The notes under the pieces: generated by a model | Database searches by the model: none | What the model saw: only the letters and a program-made list of their open reading frames with translations | What the model was told of the DNA's origin: nothing | Shown: positions 1 to 6,833 of the stretch, one piece after another | Numbering within the stretch: the stretch's first letter is position 1 | How the letters are laid out: every line of letters begins with the position of its first letter | Program-made: the position numbers and the translations under genes | Origin: Nitrososphaerales archaeon | GTDB taxonomy: Archaea > Thermoproteota > Nitrososphaeria > Nitrososphaerales > Nitrososphaeraceae | Direction: 5' to 3' | Assembly: GCA_029237515.1 (NCBI GenBank) | Contig: JARBAV010000248.1 | Span: 1 to 8,691, forward strand | Length of the DNA stretch: 8,691 nt

Positions 1-596
1 TACACAGTGGGATAAAATTTTACATCTTCTCTCTTGTGCTGGAGTGCATCTATTAGATTTGAATGTTCCATAAAATCAATGTTGTATTCAAATCTTGTAT
101 CATTTCTCGTGCTAATCCAATTGAAATCATCGATAGTAAATCCTTCAAAAGAGTTTGGATACCTCTCCTTAAGAGAATTGAAATATTCAATCCAGCCTTC
201 CCAATCATAATTTCCGTCTGGGCCTCCTTCAGAAGGTGGAAGCACTATGATTATTATTTTTAGAACATGATCAAGGTTCTCAGCGGACTGTAATAATGAT
301 TCTGTCGAATCAAATTGCTTAGGATTTTCAAAATTACTCATAACAAAATAATATTCATCAAATCCTTGCATAATAATATCAGATATTGCTTCACTCTGGT
401 TATTTCCCCATAGCTGTTCGAGATTATTACCGCTATTAGAAAAAGGACCCCATACTCCGACCGGCTTATCAATTTCTGTAATGGGGGTTGAATGAATTTC
501 AGAGGAAGAATTGGCTATGAATATCCCGATAATGACCAAAATGAAGAAGGAGAAGAAAATGACAGTAATAGAGAGGATTAAGGTTCTTTGAGGCAT
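1..596 (-). CDS. Membrane-anchored or exported protein of unknown function, possible TIM-barrel fold (3' end outside window)
   Basis: An open frame of 198 codons starts at ATG 596-594 and runs off the left edge without a stop, so only the N-terminal part is present. Residues 6-28 form one strong hydrophobic segment after a short polar start with one Arg, which fits a signal peptide or an N-terminal anchor with the rest outside the cell. The remainder is polar with many Asn, Asp and aromatic residues. Predicted strand-like stretches (DEYYFVM at 80-86, LKIIIIVLPP at 112-121, FEGFTIDDF at 150-158) alternate with helices, and an acidic pair D156-D157 closes one of them. This pattern resembles (beta/alpha)-barrel glycosidase-like proteins, but that is inference and no family was recognised. 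A good TATA box lies 29 bases before the start, which supports this ATG and near-leaderless transcription. Confidence 0.75.
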   Translation of the reverse strand, partial: MPQRTLILSITVIFFSFFILVIIGIFIANSSSEIHSTPITEIDKPVGVWGPFSNSGNNLEQLWGNNQSEAISDIIMQGFDEYYFVMSNFENPKQFDSTESLLQSAENLDHVLKIIIIVLPPSEGGPDGNYDWEGWIEYFNSLKERYPNSFEGFTIDDFNWISTRNDTRFEYNIDFMEHSNLIDALQHKREDVKFYPTV

Positions 597-976
597 TTCT
601 CTTAACGGGAGAATGTTGGAAATATAAAACTATAGAGTGCAAAGTTGCTATCATAGTTCTGGATAACATGATTATGTGTTACCGATGAAAATATTTTAGA
701 TCTTCGAGTTTTCAGATAATAGTATATGAATGTAAGAATATTCACCGAATCTGTCTCAACTATTTGTAAATATTGTAAAAACAAAATTATGCTTTTTCCA
801 TCTTTAATCTTAAGATCTTAACTAATTTCATGTAAACGACCTCACAATCTCAAACCATATTTCTCTTGACTCGTATAATAGATAAAGCGAACTTTATTGA
901 TTACACTAAAGTAATGGATATGCTTTAGAAGATTAAAATTGCAGTTTTTTCAAAGGTTATGTCGAATAGTGTAACG
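597..976. other. Gene-free stretch
   Basis: About 380 AT-rich bases lie between the start of the membrane-anchored protein and the shifted end of the DUF763 gene. Apart from the TATA box at 621-629 nothing is recognised. Open frames here are short, lack family resemblance and overlap the promoter. No tRNA-like fold or repeat array was seen. Confidence 0.5.
621..629 (-). promoter_or_regulatory. TATA box for the membrane-anchored protein
   Basis: On the minus strand the sequence reads TTTTATATT, centred 29 bases before the ATG at 596. Archaeal TATA boxes lie about 25 bases before the transcription start, so the mRNA would begin only a few bases before the start codon. Confidence 0.5.
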
Positions 977-2163
977 TCATGATTTATCCTGATTAAACAT
1001 TCTAGCTGAATACTGTGCCAATTTCCGCAACGCTTGAATCCTTTGCTCTCTTTCTATTTCAGCTCCTTCAATTGCAGAAGAAAGATAACTTTAGATTTAT
1101 CATAGGTTTTACGAGCTACTGGATATGGCACTCCATCTTTTCCACCATGAGCAAAATTAAACTTCACAGGATCTTGCCAAAATGCTTTTGTTCCATAAAT
1201 TAATTCACCAATGAGAGACAGAGCTCTAACTGCTGCTGGTCCAATCCCCGGAATAGAAATTAGTTGCTCGTAATTTTGGGGTCGAACATCGTAACTTTTT
1301 TTGAATGCTTCCCAGTCCAATCTTCTAGGCATCTCATAATATTCTTCATACTGTTGATCGTCAATATACTTGTTATTTTCTTTCATAATCCAGTTATCTA
1401 ATGTATTATTTTTTTCTCGAATAGTACGTATCAATCTTTCAACTTTATATACAGATGATTTTAGATTATTTGCATCGCTATTTGCCAACTCCACGCATAT
1501 TTTCTGATTTTCTACGGAATCCGTTGAAGTCATATTGAGAATATTTGGACTTTTACAGCCACAGATAATTCCTGCATGTGGTTCGGACACGAAGCTCTCG
1601 AGGTTCTCCGAATTCCAATGATATCTTCTTGCCATTTTACTATCAGGATTCATTCCCTGTTGTATTATAGTCCAGTCGCCGTGTTCATCAAAAAGAATCA
1701 CATGGTGATATAAAGAGTAATAGTCTTGTACTACAGCATTATCTACTTTTGCGGCCATTCGACTTGCATGCATCAAATCATCAATCTTAGTTGAAGATAA
1801 GTTATAATATCTTTCAGCAAGTTTTGGAATATCATTTTTTGTCTGTGTAGCCTTCTTTCCTTTACCGCCCGCAATTGATATCGCATGAATTTCTTCATTA
1901 AGTGATTGCTTCAAAACTCCTGTTACTACTGTTGTAACTCCTGAAGAGTGCCAATCAAACCCAAGAACACAACCAAATGCTTGAAACCATAGCGGATCAG
2001 ATAGCCTTCTTAGAAATTCACCTTGTCCATATTCATCTACAATTACTTTTGATATCGAATTAGACAGTTTGATCATCCTTCTAATCAAATATGGAGGAGC
2101 ATGTCCTCCATGTAACGGAAGATTAATTATAGCCGCAGAAGAGGATTTCAACTTTACAGCCAA
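977..2163 (-). CDS. DUF763 family protein with helix-hairpin-helix motif; C-terminus frameshifted
   Basis: This is an uncharacterised family found mainly in archaea and thermophilic bacteria. Its hallmarks are visible: N-terminal LPLHGGHAPPYLIRRM (residues 15-30), the block around VTTVVTGVLKQSL (76-88), the Tyr/His-rich stretch YYSLYHHVILFDEHGDW (148-164), and a helix-hairpin-helix-like motif ISIPGIGPAAVRALSLI (302-318) that suggests nucleic-acid binding. The start is TTG at 2163: an in-frame TAG lies 18 bases upstream and a TATA box is centred 25 bases upstream. The uninterrupted frame stops at TAG 1054-1056 after 369 codons. Moving one base near 1090-1095 (after residue 357) opens a natural-looking tail (SYLSSAIEGAEIERE, then RIQALRKLAQYSARM) to TGA at 977, giving about 395 residues. 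I infer a one-base deletion, real or technical. No function is assigned. Confidence 0.85.
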
Positions 2164-2184
2164 AAATTGATATCGTGTCTAACC

Positions 2185-2190
2185 TATATA
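2185..2190 (-). promoter_or_regulatory. TATA box for the DUF763 gene
   Basis: TATATA is centred about 25 bases before the TTG start at 2163. This is the spacing expected for a leaderless archaeal mRNA, and it supports the unusual start codon. Confidence 0.5.
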
Positions 2191-2228
2191 CTAAATGCAA
2201 ATGAAGTAAATTAGTGGAATTATTTAAG

Positions 2229-2238
2229 TCACTAGTGA
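2229..2238. repeat. 10-base palindrome in a divergent intergenic region
   Basis: TCACTAGTGA is a perfect palindrome lying between the divergently transcribed DUF763 and MDR reductase genes, right after a TATTTAAG stretch. It could be a regulator site, but a palindrome of this size can arise by chance. Confidence 0.25.
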
Positions 2239-2323
2239 TATTTTATTTGTATAACAGATGGATTTTGCCTGCTGTTCTTTAAGAATATCAGATGAAACAC
2301 ATCGAGAATATACCCAATAGTTT

Positions 2324-2330
2324 GATATAC
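2324..2330 (+). promoter_or_regulatory. TATA box for the MDR reductase
   Basis: GATATAC is centred 26 bases before the ATG at 2353, consistent with a leaderless transcript. The match to the consensus is modest. Confidence 0.35.
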
Positions 2331-2352
2331 ATTCCTCTTGGATTAATCGTAA

Positions 2353-3390
2353 ATGACAATAGAGAAACTTTTTAGTCGTGAGATTCATTTGAAGCAACGT
2401 CCAGTTGGAATGCCTACTGAAAATGATTTTCAGCTTGTCAGAGTAGAAGTTCCAGATCTAAGGGATGGCGAATTCTTGGTGCGCAACTTATGGATGTCAG
2501 TAGATCCATATATGCGTGGACGTATGAGGGAAATTAAGAGCTATATATCTCCATTTCAAATAGGGAAGCCTCTTGAGGGTGGATGTGTAGGTCAAATCAT
2601 AAAATCAAATAATAACAAATTTACTGTAGGCGATTATGTTCTTGGAAATTTAGGCTGGAGAGAATACTGGATTTCCGAAGGTAGCGGGAGTGATGTAACA
2701 AGGATCGACCCAAACATGGCTCCAATTCAATGGTACTTGGGTATATTGGGTTTGACAGGTCTTACAGCTTACATGGGTATTTTAAAAATTGCACAATTAA
2801 TTGAAAAAGATAATAGTACTGTATTTGTTTCTGCAGCTGCAGGAGCTGTTGGTTCTGTGGCATGCCAGGTTGCAAAGATAAAGGGCGGCCGTGTGATAGG
2901 AAGTACTGGCTCACATGAAAAGGTAAAATGGTTACTTGATCAAGCTGGAATAGATCATGCCTTTAACTATAAAGAAGTAGGAGAAACGAATATTTCAGCC
3001 GAGTTAGGAAAATCTTGTCCTGATGGAATTGATATTTATTTTGATAACGTTGGTGGAAAGCATTTGGAAGCAGCTATTGAAAACATGAAAACCTTTGGCA
3101 GAATCGTACTTTGTGGTATGATATCACAATACAATCTAACTTCGACACCTACAGGTCCGTCTAACCTTTTTCTAGCAGTATCTAATCGACTCAAGCTTCA
3201 GGGATTTATTGTTAGAGATCATTATGATATATTAAATGAATTTTATGCTGATATGTCCAAATGGATTGGTGAGGGCAAAATGAAATGGAGAGAAACTGTG
3301 ATTGAAGGTTTGGAAAATGCACCCAAAGCATTTTTGTATCTGTTTAAAGGAGAAAATATTGGCAAAATGTTAGTAAAGATTGGATTTTGA
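2353..3390 (+). CDS. NADP-dependent oxidoreductase, MDR superfamily (CurA / leukotriene B4 dehydrogenase-like)
   Basis: A zinc-independent medium-chain dehydrogenase/reductase, expected to reduce the C=C bond of alpha,beta-unsaturated aldehydes or ketones with NADPH in the cytoplasm. The 345-residue length is typical. The N-terminal catalytic domain carries the family signature NLWMSVDPYMRGRM (45-58). The Rossmann domain has AAAGAVGSVACQVAK (161-175) as its nucleotide-binding loop, followed by VIGSTGSHEKV (181-191), where Gly-Ser-x-x-Lys is usual for NADP binding in this family. DIYFDNVGG (227-235) and GRIVLCGMISQYN (249-261) are also characteristic, and the C-terminus ENIGKMLVKIGF is complete. 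The ATG fits the family N-terminus and is preceded by a TATA-like element. It is transcribed alone, divergent from DUF763 and convergent with the alcohol dehydrogenase remnant. The actual substrate cannot be read from the sequence; detoxification of reactive carbonyls is a common role. Confidence 0.93.
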   Translation: MTIEKLFSREIHLKQRPVGMPTENDFQLVRVEVPDLRDGEFLVRNLWMSVDPYMRGRMREIKSYISPFQIGKPLEGGCVGQIIKSNNNKFTVGDYVLGNLGWREYWISEGSGSDVTRIDPNMAPIQWYLGILGLTGLTAYMGILKIAQLIEKDNSTVFVSAAAGAVGSVACQVAKIKGGRVIGSTGSHEKVKWLLDQAGIDHAFNYKEVGETNISAELGKSCPDGIDIYFDNVGGKHLEAAIENMKTFGRIVLCGMISQYNLTSTPTGPSNLFLAVSNRLKLQGFIVRDHYDILNEFYADMSKWIGEGKMKWRETVIEGLENAPKAFLYLFKGENIGKMLVKIGF

Positions 3391-3585
3391 TATATACAGC
3401 ACAGAATATAGTTTATCTATAATAGTAACGATTCTAAGTACCAAGTTCTGTGCATAAATCGAAAACTTACTGGACTTAGGTTCGAAAATACAAGCCATTA
3501 GGATTGCATAGTCAAAATGGGCCGTCTACTTCGCACATAAGTTAACAGGGGACTCAATTGTCTAAGTCTTTGAAATGGTTATAAT

Positions 3586-3908
3586 TTAAGTGACTAATAC
3601 CCCTCGTCCTAAAATCTTTCCTTCTTTAAGGAGCTCCAAAGCATCATTTTCTTCTGATACACCGAATTTCTGAATATTATTTTTTATCAATCCTTTCTTT
3701 GCTAATTCCATAACTTCTCCAAGATCAGTATGACTACCCCAGAAAGAACCATAATATTGAAATTCTCTGCTTACAAATGGGAAAAGAAGTATTTTGATCT
3801 GTTTTCCAATCAATCCAGAAGAGACAACTGTTTCTTCAGTAGCAAGATGCTAAATCCCTCCCCAAAAGAAGAACAGTAATCGTTAACAGCATGAGTGCGG
3901 CTACCAAT
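3586..3908 (-). pseudogene. C-terminal remnant of a zinc-type alcohol dehydrogenase, frameshifted
   Basis: The last third of an MDR alcohol dehydrogenase. An open frame ending at TAA 3586-3588 reads GLIGKQIKILLFPFVSREF, then QYYGSFWGSHTDLGEVMELA and finally a typical end, NDALELLKEGKILGRGVLVT. Upstream, a second frame reads GSRTHAVNDYCSSFGEGFSI, which matches the usual strand and helix just before that part. The two join at about 3846 if one base is restored, giving FSILATEETVVSSGLIG. In its present form the downstream frame is closed by TAG at 3850-3852. The first two thirds (catalytic zinc ligands and most of the Rossmann fold) are missing: similarity ends within about 25 bases of the stop of the GC-rich flavoprotein gene, and no N-terminal piece is seen on that gene's other side. 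A loss of function is therefore very likely. An internal ATG at 3811-3813 could in principle still yield a 75-residue fragment. Confidence 0.8.
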
Positions 3909-3933
3909 AAAATGTTCTAATCTTGGTAACTTC

Positions 3934-5643
3934 CTATTCCTGAAGTACTTTATGAACAAACGAGATCGCGATTGATCCTTCACCCACGGCGGAAGCCACA
4001 CGCTTGATGCTGCCTCCTCTTACGTCACCCACTGCAAATACCCCCGGTAAGTTGGCTTCGAGCAAGTACGGCTGACGAGCAAGAGGCCAATGTGCAGCAC
4101 TTAGGTTTTCAGGTGAAATATCTAGCCCTGTCTTGATAAATCCTTTAGAGTCAAGTGCGATGCAGCCATCGAGCCAACTGGTATTAGGGTCGGCACCAGT
4201 CATGAGGAATACATGTCGGATATTATGCTCCTCCGTCAATCCTGTTTGATTATTTCGCCACCCAACGGATTCTAGATGATCGCCTCCTTGAAGTCCTATG
4301 ATCTCTGTGTGTGGTCGAAATACTATCTTAGGCGTCTCTTCGATTCGGCGAATCAGATATCGGGACATCTTGTCGGCCAAACTAGCAGAACGGACGAGCA
4401 TGTGTATACGCCTTGCACTCTCAGCAAGGAACACGGCAGCCTGACCTGCTCCGTTTCCTCCACCAACTACGATCACCTCATCTCCTTGACACAATTGTGT
4501 TTCCATAGGAGTTGCAGCGTAATAGACACCCGCGCCTTCAAAGCGCGGTAATTTTTCGCACTGCGGCTTCCGATAAGCCGCCCCGGTTGCAATCACAACA
4601 GTACGTGCAGGAATTCTAGCTCCGTTCTCGACTTCTACAACGTAAGGCTTACGGTCACATAGGAGCCGGATGCCCTTGGTGATGAGAATCTCCGCGCCGA
4701 ACTTTTGCGCCTGAAGATACGCCCGACCTGCAAGATCCTGGCCTGAGATTCCCGTAGGAAATCCCAAGTAATTCTCGATTCTTGAACTTGAACCCGCCTG
4801 GCCGCCCGGCGAGCTCGTTTCCAGCACCAGAACATCAAGCCCTTCTGAAGCGCCATATACTGCTGCAGCCAACCCAGAAGGACCGGCGCCGATGATAATG
4901 AGGTCGCGCACCTGGATTTGGTTGATAGATTCGTTAAAGCCAAGGCAGTCTGCGATTTGGTGGTTACTAGGATTTCGGAGTACAACTTTTCCCCTGCATA
5001 TGACTACGGGTATTTCACTGGTTGTAATGCGGAAACTATCCAATAGGTTCTCTACTTCAGAATCGTGTTCGAGATCTATGAATGAGTAGGGGTGTCCATT
5101 GCGTGTCAGAAACTCCTTTATCCGAAGCGTACCGGCTGAATGCCTGGACCCTATTAAGACAACGTCTCCCATGCCAGAGGCCACCAATTCAACTCGACGG
5201 AGAATGAAAGCACGCATAAGGATTTGGCCTAGTTCGGCATCACTCTGCACAAGCGCGAGCATATGCTGTCGATCCAGTTCGATTACTTTACCTGGCTTGG
5301 AGACACGCAAGCGGAAGAGAGTTCGGCGGCCGATGAGGGTATTGACCTCCCCAGTGAACTGTCCTGATTCTAATACCACGACAAGGGTCTCTACGGCGGC
5401 CGTACCCACTGGACGCACAATTTCGAGCTCTCCGGAGAGAATCACAAAAAATGGTACTGCGTTATCGCCCTGCTCGTAAAGAATTTCGCCACGCTGTATG
5501 GTACGCATTTGTCCGCGAGGCGTAATGCGACTTATCTGCTGTGATGTTAATTTCGGAAATGTCTGCTCAATACTAGACTTGGCTAACGGAAGTCCCCTCG
5601 GAATACTATTATTATTAGAGTTCGTGATACTAATATACGTCAT
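3934..5643 (-). CDS. Cyclic-nucleotide-binding domain / glutaredoxin-like / thioredoxin-reductase-like FAD flavoprotein
   Basis: A 569-residue three-part protein. Residues about 35-150 form a CRP-type cyclic-nucleotide-binding domain (RGEILYEQGD at 51-60, FFVILSGELEIV at 65-76, phosphate-cassette region FTGEVNTLIGRR at 96-107). Residues about 160-237 are glutaredoxin-like (VVLIGSRHSAGTLRIKEFL), with His-Ser-Ala-Gly where an active-site CxxC would be. From about 246 comes a thioredoxin-reductase-like core: FAD motif GAGPSG (252-257), GGQAGSSSRIENYLGFP (280-296), NAD(P)H motif GGGNGAGQAA (394-403), and the C-terminal FAD motif GDVRGGSIKRVASAVGEG (539-556). The usual redox CxxC of thioredoxin reductase is replaced by YYAAT (374-378), so it should oxidise NAD(P)H but not reduce thioredoxin in the standard way. 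GC is clearly higher than in the neighbours (34 of 60 bases at 5281-5340 against 19 of 60 at 2341-2400), which suggests acquisition from a bacterium. The ATG at 5643 leaves a 30-residue polar N-terminus before the first domain; no convincing ribosome-binding site was seen. Confidence 0.92.
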   Translation of the reverse strand: MTYISITNSNNNSIPRGLPLAKSSIEQTFPKLTSQQISRITPRGQMRTIQRGEILYEQGDNAVPFFVILSGELEIVRPVGTAAVETLVVVLESGQFTGEVNTLIGRRTLFRLRVSKPGKVIELDRQHMLALVQSDAELGQILMRAFILRRVELVASGMGDVVLIGSRHSAGTLRIKEFLTRNGHPYSFIDLEHDSEVENLLDSFRITTSEIPVVICRGKVVLRNPSNHQIADCLGFNESINQIQVRDLIIIGAGPSGLAAAVYGASEGLDVLVLETSSPGGQAGSSSRIENYLGFPTGISGQDLAGRAYLQAQKFGAEILITKGIRLLCDRKPYVVEVENGARIPARTVVIATGAAYRKPQCEKLPRFEGAGVYYAATPMETQLCQGDEVIVVGGGNGAGQAAVFLAESARRIHMLVRSASLADKMSRYLIRRIEETPKIVFRPHTEIIGLQGGDHLESVGWRNNQTGLTEEHNIRHVFLMTGADPNTSWLDGCIALDSKGFIKTGLDISPENLSAAHWPLARQPYLLEANLPGVFAVGDVRGGSIKRVASAVGEGSIAISFVHKVLQE

Positions 5644-5686
5644 CCAGGGATATAAGAAAACGATTGATCCACTATGTTAATCCATT

Positions 5687-5694
5687 AAGCGCTT
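5687..5694. repeat. Short palindrome upstream of the flavoprotein gene
   Basis: AAGCGCTT is a perfect 8-base palindrome 44-51 bases before the flavoprotein start. It might be a regulator site, though at this size chance is a fair explanation. Confidence 0.15.
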
Positions 5695-5787
5695 GGGGGA
5701 CTGTATTCTCTTGATTAAAAATAATGGAATTTAATCCTATGTATTCTGTGATGTAAAATATTTGTTCTTTTATGTCAAATTCCAATG

Positions 5788-6186
5788 TCAAAGTTTAAGC
5801 TTGATACTGTTACCCTCAACTCTTACTTCATAACTATCTTGGTCGTATGTTTTGATGCGAGATAAAAGTTGGCCAGCATATTCCATATACTTTTGCATAT
5901 TAACTGGTAATGAGTCAATGTTGAATGATGGCATTTTTGGATCTGAGACCTTCTTTCCTGTAGTGATATCAAATCTTGCTCCATGCATGGGACACGTTAA
6001 AATGTTATCTTGAATATGTCCCACTGATAGTGGGGCATTTGTGTGGCTACATCTGTCATTTAGCGCATAAAACTTACCGTCTAGATTCACGATCATTATT
6101 TCCTTCCCGTTAAGTTCGATATGCTTCATTTTACCAGCAGGAACTTCATCTAGTTTTGCTACTTCAACAAAAGCCGGTTGAGCCAT
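5788..6186 (-). CDS. Rieske [2Fe-2S] ferredoxin-like protein
   Basis: A 132-residue soluble Rieske protein with no signal peptide or membrane segment, like the small ferredoxins that carry electrons to aromatic-ring dioxygenases and like the stand-alone Rieske proteins of archaea. The cluster ligands are all present: C46-x-H48 (RCSHTNAP) and C65-x-x-H68 (LTCPMHGARFD), 16 residues apart, followed by the conserved ITTGKKVSDP. The N-terminal beta sheet (FVEVAKLDEVPAGKM) is typical for the family. A segment at about residues 99-112 (KYMEYAGQLLSRIK) looks like a helical insert before the last strands. The gene lies 144 bases upstream of the flavoprotein on the same strand and has its own TATA box, so co-transcription is possible but not shown. 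No oxygenase is in the window and the partner is unknown. Confidence 0.93.
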   Translation of the reverse strand: MAQPAFVEVAKLDEVPAGKMKHIELNGKEIMIVNLDGKFYALNDRCSHTNAPLSVGHIQDNILTCPMHGARFDITTGKKVSDPKMPSFNIDSLPVNMQKYMEYAGQLLSRIKTYDQDSYEVRVEGNSIKLKL

Positions 6187-6206
6187 CTTAGACGTTTAAC
6201 AAACCC

Positions 6207-6216
6207 ACTTGCAAGT
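6207..6216. promoter_or_regulatory. Palindrome next to the Rieske TATA box, possible operator
   Basis: ACTTGCAAGT is a perfect 10-base palindrome that overlaps the downstream edge of the TATA box at 6215-6223, between it and the start codon. A repressor bound there would block initiation. This is inferred from position only. Confidence 0.3.
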
Positions 6217-6223
6217 ATTTAAG
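6215..6223 (-). promoter_or_regulatory. TATA box for the Rieske gene
   Basis: On the minus strand CTTAAATAC is centred 33 bases before the ATG at 6186. It predicts a transcript with a leader of roughly seven bases. Confidence 0.45.
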
Positions 6224-6673
6224 ATTGATAGTTTTGTAAGAACCGATTCTATGAACGTGTTCGCATGAATGTATCAGACCTAAAATAGGTTAACACAACA
6301 AATAATTAGTATCTCCTTCATGACAGGAACTTGTCATATTTTAAATCTAGGTTTTTGAACGGAAAAGAACAAAGGGAATGAGTTGGTACAATCACTCAAC
6401 ATTACAACGTATTGAAGTCGATTATTAGATTGATATACAAACTACGAATTGACATTCAAGTTTGAATCAACAATGAATAATCTTTCCGCCCACAATTATC
6501 GATTCCATTTCAAGGTTGGCTAAACACATGGTGCAAAAGAATATCAATCTATTTAGAGGATTTTTTTGTTTTTATCCGAGATTGTACTCAATTGGTGGGT
6601 TCCTGTACTATCGCATCCTATCCTAAAAACACTTTTTATTATTCTTGATATGACTTGTTTCTCTTCAACTAGT

Positions 6674-6704
6674 AACTGAGAAAGGTAGAAAAAAACCTTC
6701 AGTT
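6674..6704. repeat. Imperfect hairpin in the gene-free stretch
   Basis: AACTGA with AGG pairs with CCT and TCAGTT: nine base pairs interrupted by a three-base bulge, around an A-rich ten-base loop. The role is unknown; it could be part of a small RNA or a chance structure. Confidence 0.25.
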
Positions 6705-6770
6705 GGGGTTGTTAAGTCTATAACTGCCAGCCCATCTAGGAAGAGACTGCTCCAAATTATATTACAACAA

Positions 6771-6795
6771 ATTATAAAAATTGTCAGTAGAAAAA
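6771..6795 (-). terminator. T-rich tracts downstream of the deaminase gene
   Basis: Read on the minus strand, two five-T runs follow the deaminase stop by about 40-60 bases (6791-6795 and 6776-6780). Archaeal RNA polymerase commonly stops at such U-rich tracts without a hairpin. This is a plausible, unproven terminator. Confidence 0.3.
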
Positions 6796-6833
6796 GGTAG
6801 GACGACATAGAGGGGAATCTATTGCAGCTTGGG

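Larger units (their letters stand above)
6187..6833. other. Gene-free stretch of about 650 bases
   Basis: This lies between the Rieske start and the deaminase stop. It holds the Rieske promoter at its left end, T-rich tracts that may end deaminase transcription at its right end, an imperfect hairpin at 6674-6704, and a small inverted repeat (ATGACA / TGTCAT) at 6320-6337. No tRNA-like fold, repeat array or family-like open frame was found on either strand. A non-coding RNA cannot be excluded. Confidence 0.45.

Noticed and set aside
602..784. 60-codon minus-strand frame upstream of the left-edge gene
   Set aside because: It overlaps the TATA box of that gene, is of AT-driven composition and has no recognisable motif.
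3399..3453. GCACAGAA / TTCTGTGC inverted repeat after the MDR reductase stop, considered as terminator
   Set aside because: The loop would be 39 bases and no T-run follows; at eight base pairs it may be chance.
3476..3498. GGTTCGAAAAT, resembling the T-loop of a tRNA
   Set aside because: The flanking bases do not form a five-pair T stem, and no acceptor or anticodon arm could be built around it.
4276..4551. Plus-strand frames inside the flavoprotein gene (also 4892-5089, 5099-5479, 5498-5680 and minus 4635-4985)
   Set aside because: They are by-products of the higher GC of the real gene; the motif-bearing frame on the minus strand explains the whole stretch.
5772..5792. Direct repeat ATGTCAAA, 13 bases apart, at the end of the Rieske gene
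   Set aside because: Two copies of eight AT-rich bases, one overlapping the stop codon, are too little to call a repeat element.
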